Origin: G965215045 sp965215045
GTDB taxonomy: Bacteria > Pseudomonadota > Gammaproteobacteria > JABABF01
NCBI GenBank assembly: GCA_965215045.1
Contig: OZ244031.1
Coordinates: 496,001 to 560,000 of the forward strand
DNA: 64,000 nt
Direction: 5' to 3'
Made by a program: the position numbers and the translations under genes
Notes under the pieces: model-generated
What the model was told of the DNA's origin: nothing
The model's database searches: none
The model's input: the letters and a program-made list of their open reading frames with translations, nothing else
Part shown: piece after piece, positions 1-9,851 of the stretch
How the letters are laid out: the number at the start of each line of letters is the position of its first letter
Position numbering within the stretch: position 1 is the first letter of the stretch

Positions 1-3000
1 CAGGCGTCCATCCGCAGACACGGCCTGCAAGTTCACATCCCGTGCGCCGCCCAGGTTCGTCACCCGCGCGGTCAGCGTCGTCCGCTCGGCTTCCTGCAGC
101 AGTGCACGCGCCAATAGCAACTCCAGCTCCACCACCGCCGCAAGCACAGTAACCGGGGCCAGCGGTGCCGTAACCGTGGGCGTCCCTACACCATCGACAA
201 AAGCCGCCCCGCTCACCGACAACTGGTATTGCCCCGCCGCCACCTCCCCCGGCAACTGGAACACGCCCGTCGCCGTGGTCCTCCCGGCCGCCATCACCAG
301 TTGCGAAGACGCCACCGTTCCACCCGCCGTGCTCAACTCCACCTCCACCTGCAAATCACTGGAGGCCGACCCGTTCATCCCCACCTGGAATAATATCGGC
401 AAACCCGTATGAATCATCCCCGGGTTCAAAAGCTGCAAATCCTCCAGCACATAAGCATTGCGCAAGATCTCAAAACCCAGTGTGCGCCTGAGCTCCACCC
501 CGTCCACATCGATACTCGCCTGCAGCTGCACCACCTGTGTGTCCTCCGGCTGTCCATCGCCCTCGTCCACCGCCCTCACGTCAAAGGTATACGCAGGCGA
601 GGTTCTGCCCAGGTAACGCGTTCTCTCCCCCAAGCCGGTGCCGTCCCGCTCCAAAACCTCCAACTCGCTCGCCTGGCCGGCCGGCAAAACTTCCACGTTC
701 AGCCGGTAACCCACCTCCGGCGGGGAATTTTCCACCCCGATCTCCACCACGCTCGCCGCTCCGCCCTCCGCCAACTGCAGGGAACCCGAAACCAATTCCA
801 GGCGAAACGCAAGCGGCGGTATCTCGAAGGGCACATTCCGCGCACCGGCGCCCACCGCAAGCGGCGTACCATCCGCCAACTGCGCTGTCGTCACCGTCAG
901 GGTCCAATTTCCCGCCACCGGAAGACCGTCGGCAAAGTGCGCCGCCCCGCTCATCTCGTTGACAGCAATGCGGAAGCCCTGCTCCACCGGCCGCTGCCCG
1001 TCCCGGGTGGCGGTCACCGTCCCCGCCACCGCTACAGGTACCGCCACGCCCAGGGTCGCCGTCGCCGTGAACGGCTCCCGCACTGTCACCCGCACCGGCG
1101 ACGGTGGCACGGTCAACGACGCCACCAGCGGCAGGACCTGCACCCTCAATTGCACGTCTGAAATGCCGGTAAAATCCGGCCCCGGCTGGTCTGTTTCCTC
1201 GCCCTCCAGGAATATCGCTTGCGCCACGGAAACCATGTACGTGCCGGCTATATTCGTCGGCAGCGGGGCCGAACCCCGGGTCATGCCCGCCGTAATCCGC
1301 ACCGTCGTCGGACGCAATTCGCCCGTCGCCTCATTCTCCAATTCCAAGCGGATATCCGCACCCAGTGCCGCCGCCGGCACCGGCGCATTCAATGTCACGG
1401 TCGCCGACGACATCGCCCCGGTATAGACCACGGGTGCCGTCAGGGCCAGGGTGTTGACGGCGTAATCGTGACGCGGGATGTTCAGCACAAAAGCCAGGTC
1501 CGCAGGCGATACCCCGTAGCTTGGCGTCCCCTCTACCCGCAATACAAATTCCTCCCGCGGCTCCGGCACATCATCATCCCGCACCCGCACTGTCAGGCTG
1601 TCCGTCGTAACCGGTATGTTCGCAATGTCCTTCTGCGACAGTTCCAGTTCCACGATGGGCGCCGCAAGATCGCTCTCCCGCCCACTCACGCCCGACAAGC
1701 GCACCGCAAATACCTCGTCTGAGCCGTAGAACGGATGCCGTGAGCCCAGGTTCTGCACTGACAGGGCCACGCTCGCCGTCCCCCCTTCCGCCAACTCCAC
1801 CTCCGGCATCGCCCCCGGCTGCAGACTTGCCACACCCCCCGGGGCACTCACAGTCCCCTGCCATTCCACCACCCGGCCCAGGCGCACCAACCCCGCACGC
1901 CCCCCCGTGCCATCCGCCGGCTTGTCCTGGTCCGCACCCAGTGCCGGTTCGCTAAAGGAACTGTCTATCATCCGGGCGTGATACACCCCATCGCCCAACG
2001 ATAGCCCCGCCGGTGTCGGGTCGACCACCAACCGACCCCGCGTCGAACCCGGCGGCAACTCCACTTTCATAAGCTCCTCCAACACCACTCCCAACAGACC
2101 CTCTCCCTCTCCCGGACTCCGCAACTGCACGAGCACCATCACCGTCGACGGCACCGGCGCATTCAACTCCACCGACAGCGTGAATTCAACATCCAAAGGC
2201 ACCTCCACGGGCGCAATCTCCACCCGCGACACCACATAGCCGTGCCGTACCACGGACAGGGGGAGCTCTGCCGAGCTGGTAACACCCCCCGCCATCGCCA
2301 TCGCCGTCAACGTGTAGGCTTGCCGCGGCTCCGGCACATCATCCGGCAACGCCCACACCCGAATCTGCGCCGTCGGCGCATCCACGCTCAAGACCACCGG
2401 CGAGGCCGTCAGCAACTGGAGTTCCGAGGCCAGGGGGCCGGACAACAACAGGTTCACATCCAGGTCCTGACCCGTCTGCAGGTAATACTCCAGGTTCTCC
2501 ACCTCCAGCACCAGGGGCTGTGGACTGCTGCCCTCCACCAGCTCCAACTCCGGCGGCGACCAGGACAGCACCAGCCCGGGACGCTCCACCATCACGCTCG
2601 CCATCGCCGTATCGATATCCGGGTACCGCTGGTCACCCTCCAGGGCAACCAGGAATACCGCCGTGCTAACCGACAACTCGTATTCCCCTTCCCGCATCGG
2701 CCCCAGCAGGAAATCTGCCACCGCCGACGCAGAACCCGCTGCAATCTCCACCTGGCGTGTGAATACCCCGCCCGGCCCGCTGGCCTCCAAGCTCAGGCTC
2801 AACGTCGACGGTGCCACCTGGTTCAAGCGCGCGGTCACCACCCACGGTTCATTCAGTAGCACCCCGGATGCTGCCGTCTCCAGGCCCAGCGCGTAGCCGT
2901 GGCGCGGAATGGGCACGATGATCTGGCTGTCCAGACCCGAGATGCTGGGGGCGTACGCGGTAATCACCACCCTTTCCCTGGGTTCCGGTGCCACTTCATC

Positions 3001-6000
3001 GGCGACTGTAAAAACCGACACACCGTGCTGGTTGTTGTCCTGCCTGAATTCGAACGGCCCCAGCGATGACAGTCCGGGGTCCCCCGGATTCGGCGGCTCC
3101 GATGACAGGCGGAGATCAGCCTGGTACGGCGGCTCCACCCTGATGAAAACCTCCAATGACTCCCCCGGCAATTGTTGCAGCCAGTTCACGGCACGGGCAT
3201 CCGAGGACAGCGTCACCTCTAACTCCCCGGTCACTGTGGCAGTTTCGGTCGGTGGCTCCGGCATAAATGTCAATCGATTCCCGGAGCCATCTTCCAGTGA
3301 CAGTACCAGGATGTCCCCGGGTTGCAAAAACAACCGGGGAACCTGCAGGTTCTGCGGCACAGGCACGCTCCGCTGGTCTCCCGGGCGCGGGTCGAGGAAG
3401 CTCGCCGTGGTCGCCCGCAGCACGTAATTCCCGGTCAGCGGCAGCACCAGCGGGGCCCGACCCCGCTGCATGTCAGCCGGAATGATCACCGTCGTCGTAT
3501 CCACCGGGGCGGTGTCATCCACGGTGAGAAACGCCCCTACCTCCACCTCTACAGGCAGCCCTGGAACTGCATTCAGACCGACCGTCACCGACAGCGGATG
3601 GCCTGCAATGGCAAACACTGACGCCGTCAGCGTGCTGACCTCGTAACCGTTACGGCCCAGCCACAAGAACTTCCGGTCCGACAGCACCTGTACCCACGGC
3701 TTCAGTCCGTAGCGCAGCGTCGGATGAATTTCCACGCGATTTTCTCCAGGCACCCGCCGGAAATTTTGACCGCGATCCTGTACCTTCAAGCCGAGCAACA
3801 CCCCCTGGCGCGTCTCCGGGCCGCTCTCATCCTCCCGCACCCGCACACTGCCAATCACGGCGGCCGTAGATGCCGCATTCAACTCCGTCAATGCAAATTC
3901 CGTGCTCTCCAATTCCAGGGCGGTCTCCGTGCTGTCCAGTATCCGGGCCTGCTCTACGTTCACCCGCAGCTGTCCATCGATGATTTGCAACGGGGAAGAT
4001 GCGGGCATATCTTGTACATGGAACAACTGGGACTCATCCAGGTAGACGATGCCCTGTTCCAGGTCCCGGAGGGAGAATTCCCGCTCCGGTTCTGTGCCCA
4101 CGCCTACCAGCCCGGCCTCCAGCACCACGCTCTGGTCGGCGGGCAGGTACGGCAGTTGCGCCGTAAAAAGTGCCGTGTCCCCCTCCCCGGCCCCTCCCTG
4201 TCCCGAGATCGCCAATTCCAGTTTCAGCAGGCGGTGGATGTACACCGCACCGTAGTGACGCTGCCTGTTATCCACCGAGTAAATCCCGCCTTCGAAACTC
4301 CGCTCGGTTCCCGAATCCCCTGGCGCACCCACAAGCAAAAGGTTTCCACCCAGTGCCAGTGCAGTGCCGAAGTGGTCTTCCAGGCTTTTAAAACCTATTG
4401 CGGACGGTTCCGAGCGCAGCCGCAATGCCTGCCACCAGGCCCCGATGCTCGCCTCCCGGCGAAATACGTACACGGCACCGCTCTCTCTTGTGTTGGCAAA
4501 GCGAGCTCCGGCAATCGCATACGGCTCTTCCGGGGCGCCCACCGCCAGCACGTCGTTCTCCAGGGCGAGCGTGGCACCAAAACCGTTGCGCGGCGAAACG
4601 CTCGTCGCAAACTCATCAAAAAACAGGTTGTGAAACATGTCACCCGACAACTCCCCGGAAGACAGCTCCGCCACCAGGCGCCAGACCCCGTCGCCGCCCC
4701 GTTCCAACACGTATACCCGCCCGCCCGCCCGGGCCGTGTCTGTAGATGGCGCCCCGATCGCCATAGTATTTCCGTCCAGTGCCAGCATCTTCCCGGCCTC
4801 GTATTGAGAGGGCAGGCCCCGCATCAGCGGCGCACTCCCGAAGCCCGCAGGCCGCACCCGCAACAGGGGCCCTCTCCTCTCCCACATCCCCGCTTGATTG
4901 CGTTCAAAGATACGCACCGCACCGGCCAATGCCTCGTCTGCGGCCGGCATGCCCGGCAACCCCACTGCCAGGCGGCCCCTGATCCCATCCAGTGCCAACA
5001 TGCGGCCAAAACCCGTATTCGCCTCCTGGGGCAGCGGCGCAAGGCGCTGTTGCCAGGCCCAGACCCCGGCGACGCTGCGCCGGAAAAGGTAGACCACGTC
5101 CTCGCCGGACAGCCGGGCACTCACTGCCAGGTACTGCCCGGAGAAAGACAGGACGGAACCAAAGCCCTGGACGGCGGCCCTGTCCTCCTGTGGAAGCAAC
5201 CGCCTGAGCCCTCGCAATCTTATTCCCTCCTCAAATTCGTCATCATCCACGCTGAACCCGCCTCCCGTATCTACCACGAATACCACCACATCCTCTCCAT
5301 TGTGCAGACATAGATTGGTTAAGGTGGCGAACTCATTGTCTATGCAATTATCCGGGAGTGCCGGTTCCATACCGGGATACCACGAGGCTCCCACCGCTAA
5401 CAGCCCCTCGTTTGCTTCCAGCGATATCCGGGTTCCCGACTGGAACCGGATTATTCTGACCGTTTGCAGCTGTTCCCAACTGTCATCGGGGCGCCGAGTA
5501 ATAATCTGAACAGCCTGGTTATCACGGAGACCGGAAATACGCTTGGTCACGGCCAGAAAGCCGCTGCCCAGGGCGATACGCTGCCCCCAGAAACTGTCTG
5601 GAAAACGAAAACCACTGGCCTGTAAATAATAAAACCTGGGCGGGTCATCGTTGGAAGCTACGTAGATTTGCGCAGACTCCGCCCGCTCCCATCCGAGTTC
5701 CACCTGGTCGCCCTCCTGGCCCGGGTCCACAAAACGTGCATCACTCACACCGATCAGATGGTGGCTTGCATATTCACGTAAAAATCCCCCGTTGGGAACG
5801 TTGATATTCGCAACTGTGAGAATGCCTGTGCCCCGGCTCTCCCCCGGAGGAATTTCCAGGATCAACTCGCCTCGCGCCCCCTCCGGGTAATGGTCCTGGG
5901 CCCGCACCGTTACCTGCACTGTCGCTGGCACCGGTGCATTTAGATGCACTTCCGCCATCCGCGAATAGCTCGTTTGATCAAACTCCAAATCGATCTGAGC

Positions 6001-9000
6001 CGCACCCTGGACCTCCAATCTCACCACTTCGTAGTCATTGCGACCGATCACAAGCGTCGTCTCCGCCCGCCTCGCATCCGGTGCCGTCGCCTCGATCGTC
6101 AGGCTCTCCCGCAGCTCCGCCTGGTCATCATCCACAGCGCGCACCTGCAGCTGCTGCACCTGTCCGCCCTCCAGGATCAGCATCCTCTGCGGCGCACCGT
6201 CCAGGAGCAGCTCGGGAATCCCGCCCCCGTTAGTCTGCATCTCGGCAACCCGCACACCCAGGGTGCTCCCCGATGCCAGGCCCGTCGCACTCACCGTCAG
6301 GGTTGTCCTGCTCCTATCTCCATCCTCTGACAGCACATTCCGCTCCAGGGCCAGGTTCAATTGCAGCGCCATCAGCAGCACGTTCTGCGCATCACCCGCA
6401 ACCGCAAGTGCCACTCCCTGCATGGTGGCCACCGTCACCGTCAAAGTCCAGACCCCCGCCTGGGGCAGACCCATGCCAAAGTCCACCGTCCCACTCATCT
6501 CGTTGACAGCGATGCGGAACTCCCGCTCCACCGACTGCTCACCCAGGGTGGCGGTAACCGTGCCCGTTACCACCTGTGGAGCCGCCACGTTCAGGGTCAC
6601 AGTTGTCGTGAACGCCGCGTCCACCGCCACCCGTCCGGGCGTCTGCAGTGCGCTCACCCCCAGCAACGCCCGCAAGCTCTTCTGCCGGGCGAGCGCACCC
6701 ACCCCCGCCTCCAACTCGTCCACGCCCTGCTCTCCCCCGAGAAACCGCGGCGTCTCCACCGACAACTGCCAATTCCCCGCCCGGGGCAGACTCCACTGCA
6801 CCGCCGCACTCTCCCGACCCGCGGGAATCCGAACCACCCGCGTGACCGAGCTCGCACTCCCGCTCAGCACCGCGCGCACCGTGAGCGTCAAGGTGGTCGG
6901 AGCCATCCCGTTCAACCCCACCTGCAGACCAAACAAGTCGCCCGCTTCCACCTGTTCCACCGACAGACTCAAAGTGCTCACCACGTAATCACTGAAACCG
7001 GTCGCAAGCAGCACGATATCCCGCAGCGGCCGCAACCACGGGTTCCCCTCATCCGGCAACGCCCGCAGTGCCGCAAACATCCCCTGCCGCGGCTCCACAT
7101 CATCGTCTTCCGGCACATCCACCGTCCCCACCGACGCCGTCGACGTCATGGCACTCAGCACCACGTTCGCACTGAAATCGAATTCCAGGTCCCCGCCCTC
7201 CAGGTCCAGCACCACGCCCTCCGGCAGCAGCGTCGCGCGCCCTCGCATATCCCGCCCCAGCAACCCCGAACCCAGGCCCTCCGTCTGCGGTGTCCCACCC
7301 AGGTAGACCCGCTGCACCCCATCCAACTCCAGCAGTGCCGGGTCCACGCCCGCCAGGGCCGTGGCACTGGAGACCCGCACCACAACCGACACCCCCGAGC
7401 CGCCCAGCTCCAGGTCCACGCCCGCCGGCACAAAATCCACCGATGCCTGTAAGCTCACACCCCGCTCCCCTTCCCGCAGGACCTGGCTCAACGCCCTCCC
7501 CTCCAAGCGCAACTCCAGGCGCGCCAAACGGTGCATATACACCGCACCCGAGAAATCCGGCATCTCCGAATTGTAATTTCCCTCCACGCTGTGACGGTTG
7601 CCGGGCTCATATCGGGCACCCACCGCCAACACCCCCTCCGACAGTGCCAAAGACAGGCCAAACCACAGCCCCGGTGTGGGATTCTGCGGGCGCAAATGCG
7701 CCGCCTCCCACCACAAACCGCTGTCTGCCGAACGCCGGAAGACATACACGGCCCCGACCCCCTCCAAGTTGCGGACGCCATCCGGTTCTTGCGGCGCACC
7801 CACCACCAGCAAATCCCCCTCCAACTCCAGGGTAGTGCCAAACCCGGAATTCCTTTCCATCCCGCCCAACAGGCGATTCATATCCGGCTGCTTTAACTCC
7901 GCCGCCAGGCGAAAAATCCCGTCCCCACCCCGCTCAAACACATACACCCGTCCCGACCCCGGACCGCCACCCTCGCCCATCAACGGTGCTCCCACCGCCA
8001 GCAAATCCCCTTGCAGCGACACGTTCCCTTGCAGCGACACGCTCTCATTCGGTGCCAAGTCTCCATATCCCAGCCCCAGTGCCGGCTCCCTCTCCTTCAT
8101 CCCCGCGGCCAATACCCGCGCCCGCAAGTCCGTACCCTCAAGCCTCCAGGTTCCATCCGCACCGCGCCGATACAATCGCACCGCTCCCCGCACCGCCTCC
8201 GTTTCGGTACTCGATGTCAGTGCCGGTATCGACACCGCCAGCAGGTCTCCGTCCAGCGACAACGAACTCCCAAAACTACTTCCAATATTCTCTCCCCCCG
8301 ACCGCACCGGCTCATCCTGATACCGCCAGCTCAGCCGCCCCGGCTCTCGCTGCCACTGCGAGCCATTCCTGCCATACACCTGCACCCCCCCTCCGCCATT
8401 GAAACCCAATGCCAGCCGCTCCCCAGCCATCGACATCTCAATAACATACCCAAACCCGCCACCCTCCGGCGGCAACCGCTGCTGCTCTTCCCACACCCCC
8501 TGCTCATTGCGGCGATACAAGAACACCTCGCTCAATAGAACGCCGTTGGACAGGTTCAAAACGCTGACCGCCAGCCATTCCCCGTCCATTGTCATGGGCA
8601 AGAAACCAAACAGGCTGTCATTCGGTCCCAAAAGACGTTGCACCTCCCGCCAGTGGTCCCCCTCCCGCCTGTAAATATAGATAGTTGGCGAAGAAACGAT
8701 AGCCGAGGCCCCGTTTTCTCCCATATCCTCTCCAAGGTTTTCTTCAAATTGACTGCCGACCGCCAGCCATTCCCCGGACCGGGCCAATGTTCTCCCGAAG
8801 TGTTGGTACCTGAGCCCACTACTGGCCCTGACCCTCCCCGGATTACTGGCCTTCAGGTAATAACGCGCCGGCGCACGCCAGACCTCCACCCTGTGCGTGG
8901 CCGTCTCCCGCCCCAGCACCGACTGGTCTGCGTCCTCCGCCACCCGGAAACGCGCCATACGCACCGCAAATTCATACCGCTCCGCCGCCGGCAACTGCAC

Positions 9001-9687
9001 CGCCACACTCTTCTGCCGCTCTCCCGCCGCCAGGAGCAGCTCCCACTCCACCGACTGCGTGGGATCCACAAGAGCATATCCAGGCATCGCCACCGGCCTG
9101 GCCCTCACCGTCACGCTCGCCGTCACCGCCCCTGCCGGCACCGCCCGGTTCAATTCCACCGTCAACTCCACCTGCGTCTCCTGCAGGTAGACCCGCTCCG
9201 GGGCCGTCACCGTCAGCGTGCTCACCCGGTAATCGTTAAAACCAATGACCAGCAACGCCTCTGCCGGCACCGCACCCGGTGCAGTCGCCTCGATCATCAC
9301 GTTCTCCCGGGGCTCCGGGCGACCGTCATCCACCACCTGCAATCTCACCACCGTCGAGGGACGGGCCCCCTCCAGGGACAACTCCAGGACACTGCCCTCC
9401 CGCCCCGCAAAAACCAGGTCCGCCATTCCGTCTTCATCATTTTCCACCAAGCGTATGCTCACATCCAGTGTGCTGCCCAATGCCAGGCCCGTCACGCTCA
9501 CCGTCAACGACGTCATGCTCCCGGTGCCCTCCTCCGACAGCATGCTCTCCTGCAGTTCCAATTGCAGCTGCGGCGGCCCGGTCTGCGCCGCCACATCTGC
9601 ACTCACAAGCACCCCCAAACTTATAGCCAGTATGAATACGACCCCCCGGGGCACCTGCTTCACTGAAAGAATTAGACTGCTGATCAC
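1..9687 (-). CDS. Giant secreted Calx-beta/FG-GAP repeat protein (3' end outside window)
   Basis: An uninterrupted frame of about 3,229 codons runs off the left edge, so the C-terminus is unseen. The N-terminus has a signal peptide: a KQVPRG n-region, then VVFILAISLGVLVS and a likely AQ cleavage near residue 35. The body is a string of roughly 250-residue modules. Each pairs a Calx-beta-like half (DDxxPEPRE motif) with an Ig-like half (LNAPVPA motif), and the junction reads IPRHGY or similar; I count eight junctions. Two blocks of FG-GAP repeats interrupt the string. Calx-beta and FG-GAP folds usually bind calcium and mediate adhesion, so a surface or exported adhesin is inferred; no enzyme domain is seen. 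The start is uncertain: GTG 9687 is chosen, GTG 9663 gives a tighter signal peptide, and ATG 9747 is also in frame. It is paralogous to the protein at 11782-22215. Confidence 0.85.
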   Translation of the reverse strand, partial: MISSLILSVKQVPRGVVFILAISLGVLVSADVAAQTGPPQLQLELQESMLSEEGTGSMTSLTVSVTGLALGSTLDVSIRLVENDEDGMADLVFAGREGSVLELSLEGARPSTVVRLQVVDDGRPEPRENVMIEATAPGAVPAEALLVIGFNDYRVSTLTVTAPERVYLQETQVELTVELNRAVPAGAVTASVTVRARPVAMPGYALVDPTQSVEWELLLAAGERQKSVAVQLPAAERYEFAVRMARFRVAEDADQSVLGRETATHRVEVWRAPARYYLKASNPGRVRASSGLRYQHFGRTLARSGEWLAVGSQFEENLGEDMGENGASAIVSSPTIYIYRREGDHWREVQRLLGPNDSLFGFLPMTMDGEWLAVSVLNLSNGVLLSEVFLYRRNEQGVWEEQQRLPPEGGGFGYVIEMSMAGERLALGFNGGGGVQVYGRNGSQWQREPGRLSWRYQDEPVRSGGENIGSSFGSSLSLDGDLLAVSIPALTSSTETEAVRGAVRLYRRGADGTWRLEGTDLRARVLAAGMKEREPALGLGYGDLAPNESVSLQGNVSLQGDLLAVGAPLMGEGGGPGSGRVYVFERGGDGIFRLAAELKQPDMNRLLGGMERNSGFGTTLELEGDLLVVGAPQEPDGVRNLEGVGAVYVFRRSADSGLWWEAAHLRPQNPTPGLWFGLSLALSEGVLAVGARYEPGNRHSVEGNYNSEMPDFSGAVYMHRLARLELRLEGRALSQVLREGERGVSLQASVDFVPAGVDLELGGSGVSVVVRVSSATALAGVDPALLELDGVQRVYLGGTPQTEGLGSGLLGRDMRGRATLLPEGVVLDLEGGDLEFDFSANVVLSAMTSTASVGTVDVPEDDDVEPRQGMFAALRALPDEGNPWLRPLRDIVLLATGFSDYVVSTLSLSVEQVEAGDLFGLQVGLNGMAPTTLTLTVRAVLSGSASSVTRVVRIPAGRESAAVQWSLPRAGNWQLSVETPRFLGGEQGVDELEAGVGALARQKSLRALLGVSALQTPGRVAVDAAFTTTVTLNVAAPQVVTGTVTATLGEQSVEREFRIAVNEMSGTVDFGMGLPQAGVWTLTVTVATMQGVALAVAGDAQNVLLMALQLNLALERNVLSEDGDRSRTTLTVSATGLASGSTLGVRVAEMQTNGGGIPELLLDGAPQRMLILEGGQVQQLQVRAVDDDQAELRESLTIEATAPDARRAETTLVIGRNDYEVVRLEVQGAAQIDLEFDQTSYSRMAEVHLNAPVPATVQVTVRAQDHYPEGARGELILEIPPGESRGTGILTVANINVPNGGFLREYASHHLIGVSDARFVDPGQEGDQVELGWERAESAQIYVASNDDPPRFYYLQASGFRFPDSFWGQRIALGSGFLAVTKRISGLRDNQAVQIITRRPDDSWEQLQTVRIIRFQSGTRISLEANEGLLAVGASWYPGMEPALPDNCIDNEFATLTNLCLHNGEDVVVFVVDTGGGFSVDDDEFEEGIRLRGLRRLLPQEDRAAVQGFGSVLSFSGQYLAVSARLSGEDVVYLFRRSVAGVWAWQQRLAPLPQEANTGFGRMLALDGIRGRLAVGLPGMPAADEALAGAVRIFERNQAGMWERRGPLLRVRPAGFGSAPLMRGLPSQYEAGKMLALDGNTMAIGAPSTDTARAGGRVYVLERGGDGVWRLVAELSSGELSGDMFHNLFFDEFATSVSPRNGFGATLALENDVLAVGAPEEPYAIAGARFANTRESGAVYVFRREASIGAWWQALRLRSEPSAIGFKSLEDHFGTALALGGNLLLVGAPGDSGTERSFEGGIYSVDNRQRHYGAVYIHRLLKLELAISGQGGAGEGDTALFTAQLPYLPADQSVVLEAGLVGVGTEPEREFSLRDLEQGIVYLDESQLFHVQDMPASSPLQIIDGQLRVNVEQARILDSTETALELESTEFALTELNAASTAAVIGSVRVREDESGPETRQGVLLGLKVQDRGQNFRRVPGENRVEIHPTLRYGLKPWVQVLSDRKFLWLGRNGYEVSTLTASVFAIAGHPLSVTVGLNAVPGLPVEVEVGAFLTVDDTAPVDTTTVIIPADMQRGRAPLVLPLTGNYVLRATTASFLDPRPGDQRSVPVPQNLQVPRLFLQPGDILVLSLEDGSGNRLTFMPEPPTETATVTGELEVTLSSDARAVNWLQQLPGESLEVFIRVEPPYQADLRLSSEPPNPGDPGLSSLGPFEFRQDNNQHGVSVFTVADEVAPEPRERVVITAYAPSISGLDSQIIVPIPRHGYALGLETAASGVLLNEPWVVTARLNQVAPSTLSLSLEASGPGGVFTRQVEIAAGSASAVADFLLGPMREGEYELSVSTAVFLVALEGDQRYPDIDTAMASVMVERPGLVLSWSPPELELVEGSSPQPLVLEVENLEYYLQTGQDLDVNLLLSGPLASELQLLTASPVVLSVDAPTAQIRVWALPDDVPEPRQAYTLTAMAMAGGVTSSAELPLSVVRHGYVVSRVEIAPVEVPLDVEFTLSVELNAPVPSTVMVLVQLRSPGEGEGLLGVVLEELMKVELPPGSTRGRLVVDPTPAGLSLGDGVYHARMIDSSFSEPALGADQDKPADGTGGRAGLVRLGRVVEWQGTVSAPGGVASLQPGAMPEVELAEGGTASVALSVQNLGSRHPFYGSDEVFAVRLSGVSGRESDLAAPIVELELSQKDIANIPVTTDSLTVRVRDDDVPEPREEFVLRVEGTPSYGVSPADLAFVLNIPRHDYAVNTLALTAPVVYTGAMSSATVTLNAPVPAAALGADIRLELENEATGELRPTTVRITAGMTRGSAPLPTNIAGTYMVSVAQAIFLEGEETDQPGPDFTGISDVQLRVQVLPLVASLTVPPSPVRVTVREPFTATATLGVAVPVAVAGTVTATRDGQRPVEQGFRIAVNEMSGAAHFADGLPVAGNWTLTVTTAQLADGTPLAVGAGARNVPFEIPPLAFRLELVSGSLQLAEGGAASVVEIGVENSPPEVGYRLNVEVLPAGQASELEVLERDGTGLGERTRYLGRTSPAYTFDVRAVDEGDGQPEDTQVVQLQASIDVDGVELRRTLGFEILRNAYVLEDLQLLNPGMIHTGLPILFQVGMNGSASSDLQVEVELSTAGGTVASSQLVMAAGRTTATGVFQLPGEVAAGQYQLSVSGAAFVDGVGTPTVTAPLAPVTVLAAVVELELLLARALLQEAERTTLTARVTNLGGARDVNLQAVSADGRL
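4290..5625 (-). repeat. FG-GAP block 2 of the giant protein: seven repeats
   Basis: Read on the minus strand, this part of the giant protein has seven copies of a pattern close to FGxxLALxGxxLAVGAP. Examples are FGATLALENDVLAVGAP and FGTALALGGNLLLVGAP; the first three copies are more diverged. Linkers often contain VYVFRR or VYVLERG. Seven FG-GAP repeats is the number in an integrin-alpha-type seven-bladed beta-propeller, so one closed propeller is inferred. Boundaries are approximate. Confidence 0.75.
7590..8830 (-). repeat. FG-GAP block 1 of the giant protein: seven repeats
   Basis: The first FG-GAP block, about residues 286-699, also has seven copies. Among them are FGRTLARSGEWLAVGS, FGSSLSLDGDLLAVSIP, FGTTLELEGDLLVVGAP and FGLSLALSEGVLAVGA. 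The block is followed by the same AVYMHRL-type stretch that follows block 2, so the two blocks look like an internal duplication separated by Calx-beta-like modules. A second seven-bladed propeller is inferred. Boundaries are approximate. Confidence 0.75.
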
Positions 9688-9770
9688 TTCGTAATCATAA
9701 ATTGCTGTTACAAGTGCGCACAAAAATAGGGGCCGTTGTACACACATCCCCTAGACAATGGCAACAGGAA

Positions 9771-9779
9771 AGTTTAGCA
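9771..9779 (-). promoter_or_regulatory. Possible extended -10 promoter for the FG-GAP giant gene
   Basis: On the minus strand TGCTAAACT fits an extended -10 (TGn followed by TAAACT, 4 of 6 matches). No good -35 is seen. It lies in the short gap after murU and about 85-110 bases before the GTG start candidates. It would let the giant gene be transcribed separately from amgK-murU. Confidence 0.3.
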
Positions 9780-9829
9780 CAGAAAAAGTCCTGCCAGACG
9801 CCGGTTTTCTATGCCGAACAATGCAAAAT

Positions 9830-9851
9830 GACAGCCTGCCAACAGGCTGTC
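9830..9851 (-). terminator. Hairpin at the end of murU, possible terminator
   Basis: A perfect 9-base-pair inverted repeat (GACAGCCTG, 4-base loop, CAGGCTGTC) overlaps the murU stop codon. On the minus strand it is followed by ATTTTG, a short T-run. This is a plausible but weak intrinsic terminator separating murU from the giant gene. Confidence 0.5.

Noticed and set aside
3724..5313. A 529-codon plus-strand frame and many similar ones across 1-22,200
   Set aside because: All are shadows of the two giant minus-strand genes, caused by strong third-position GC bias.
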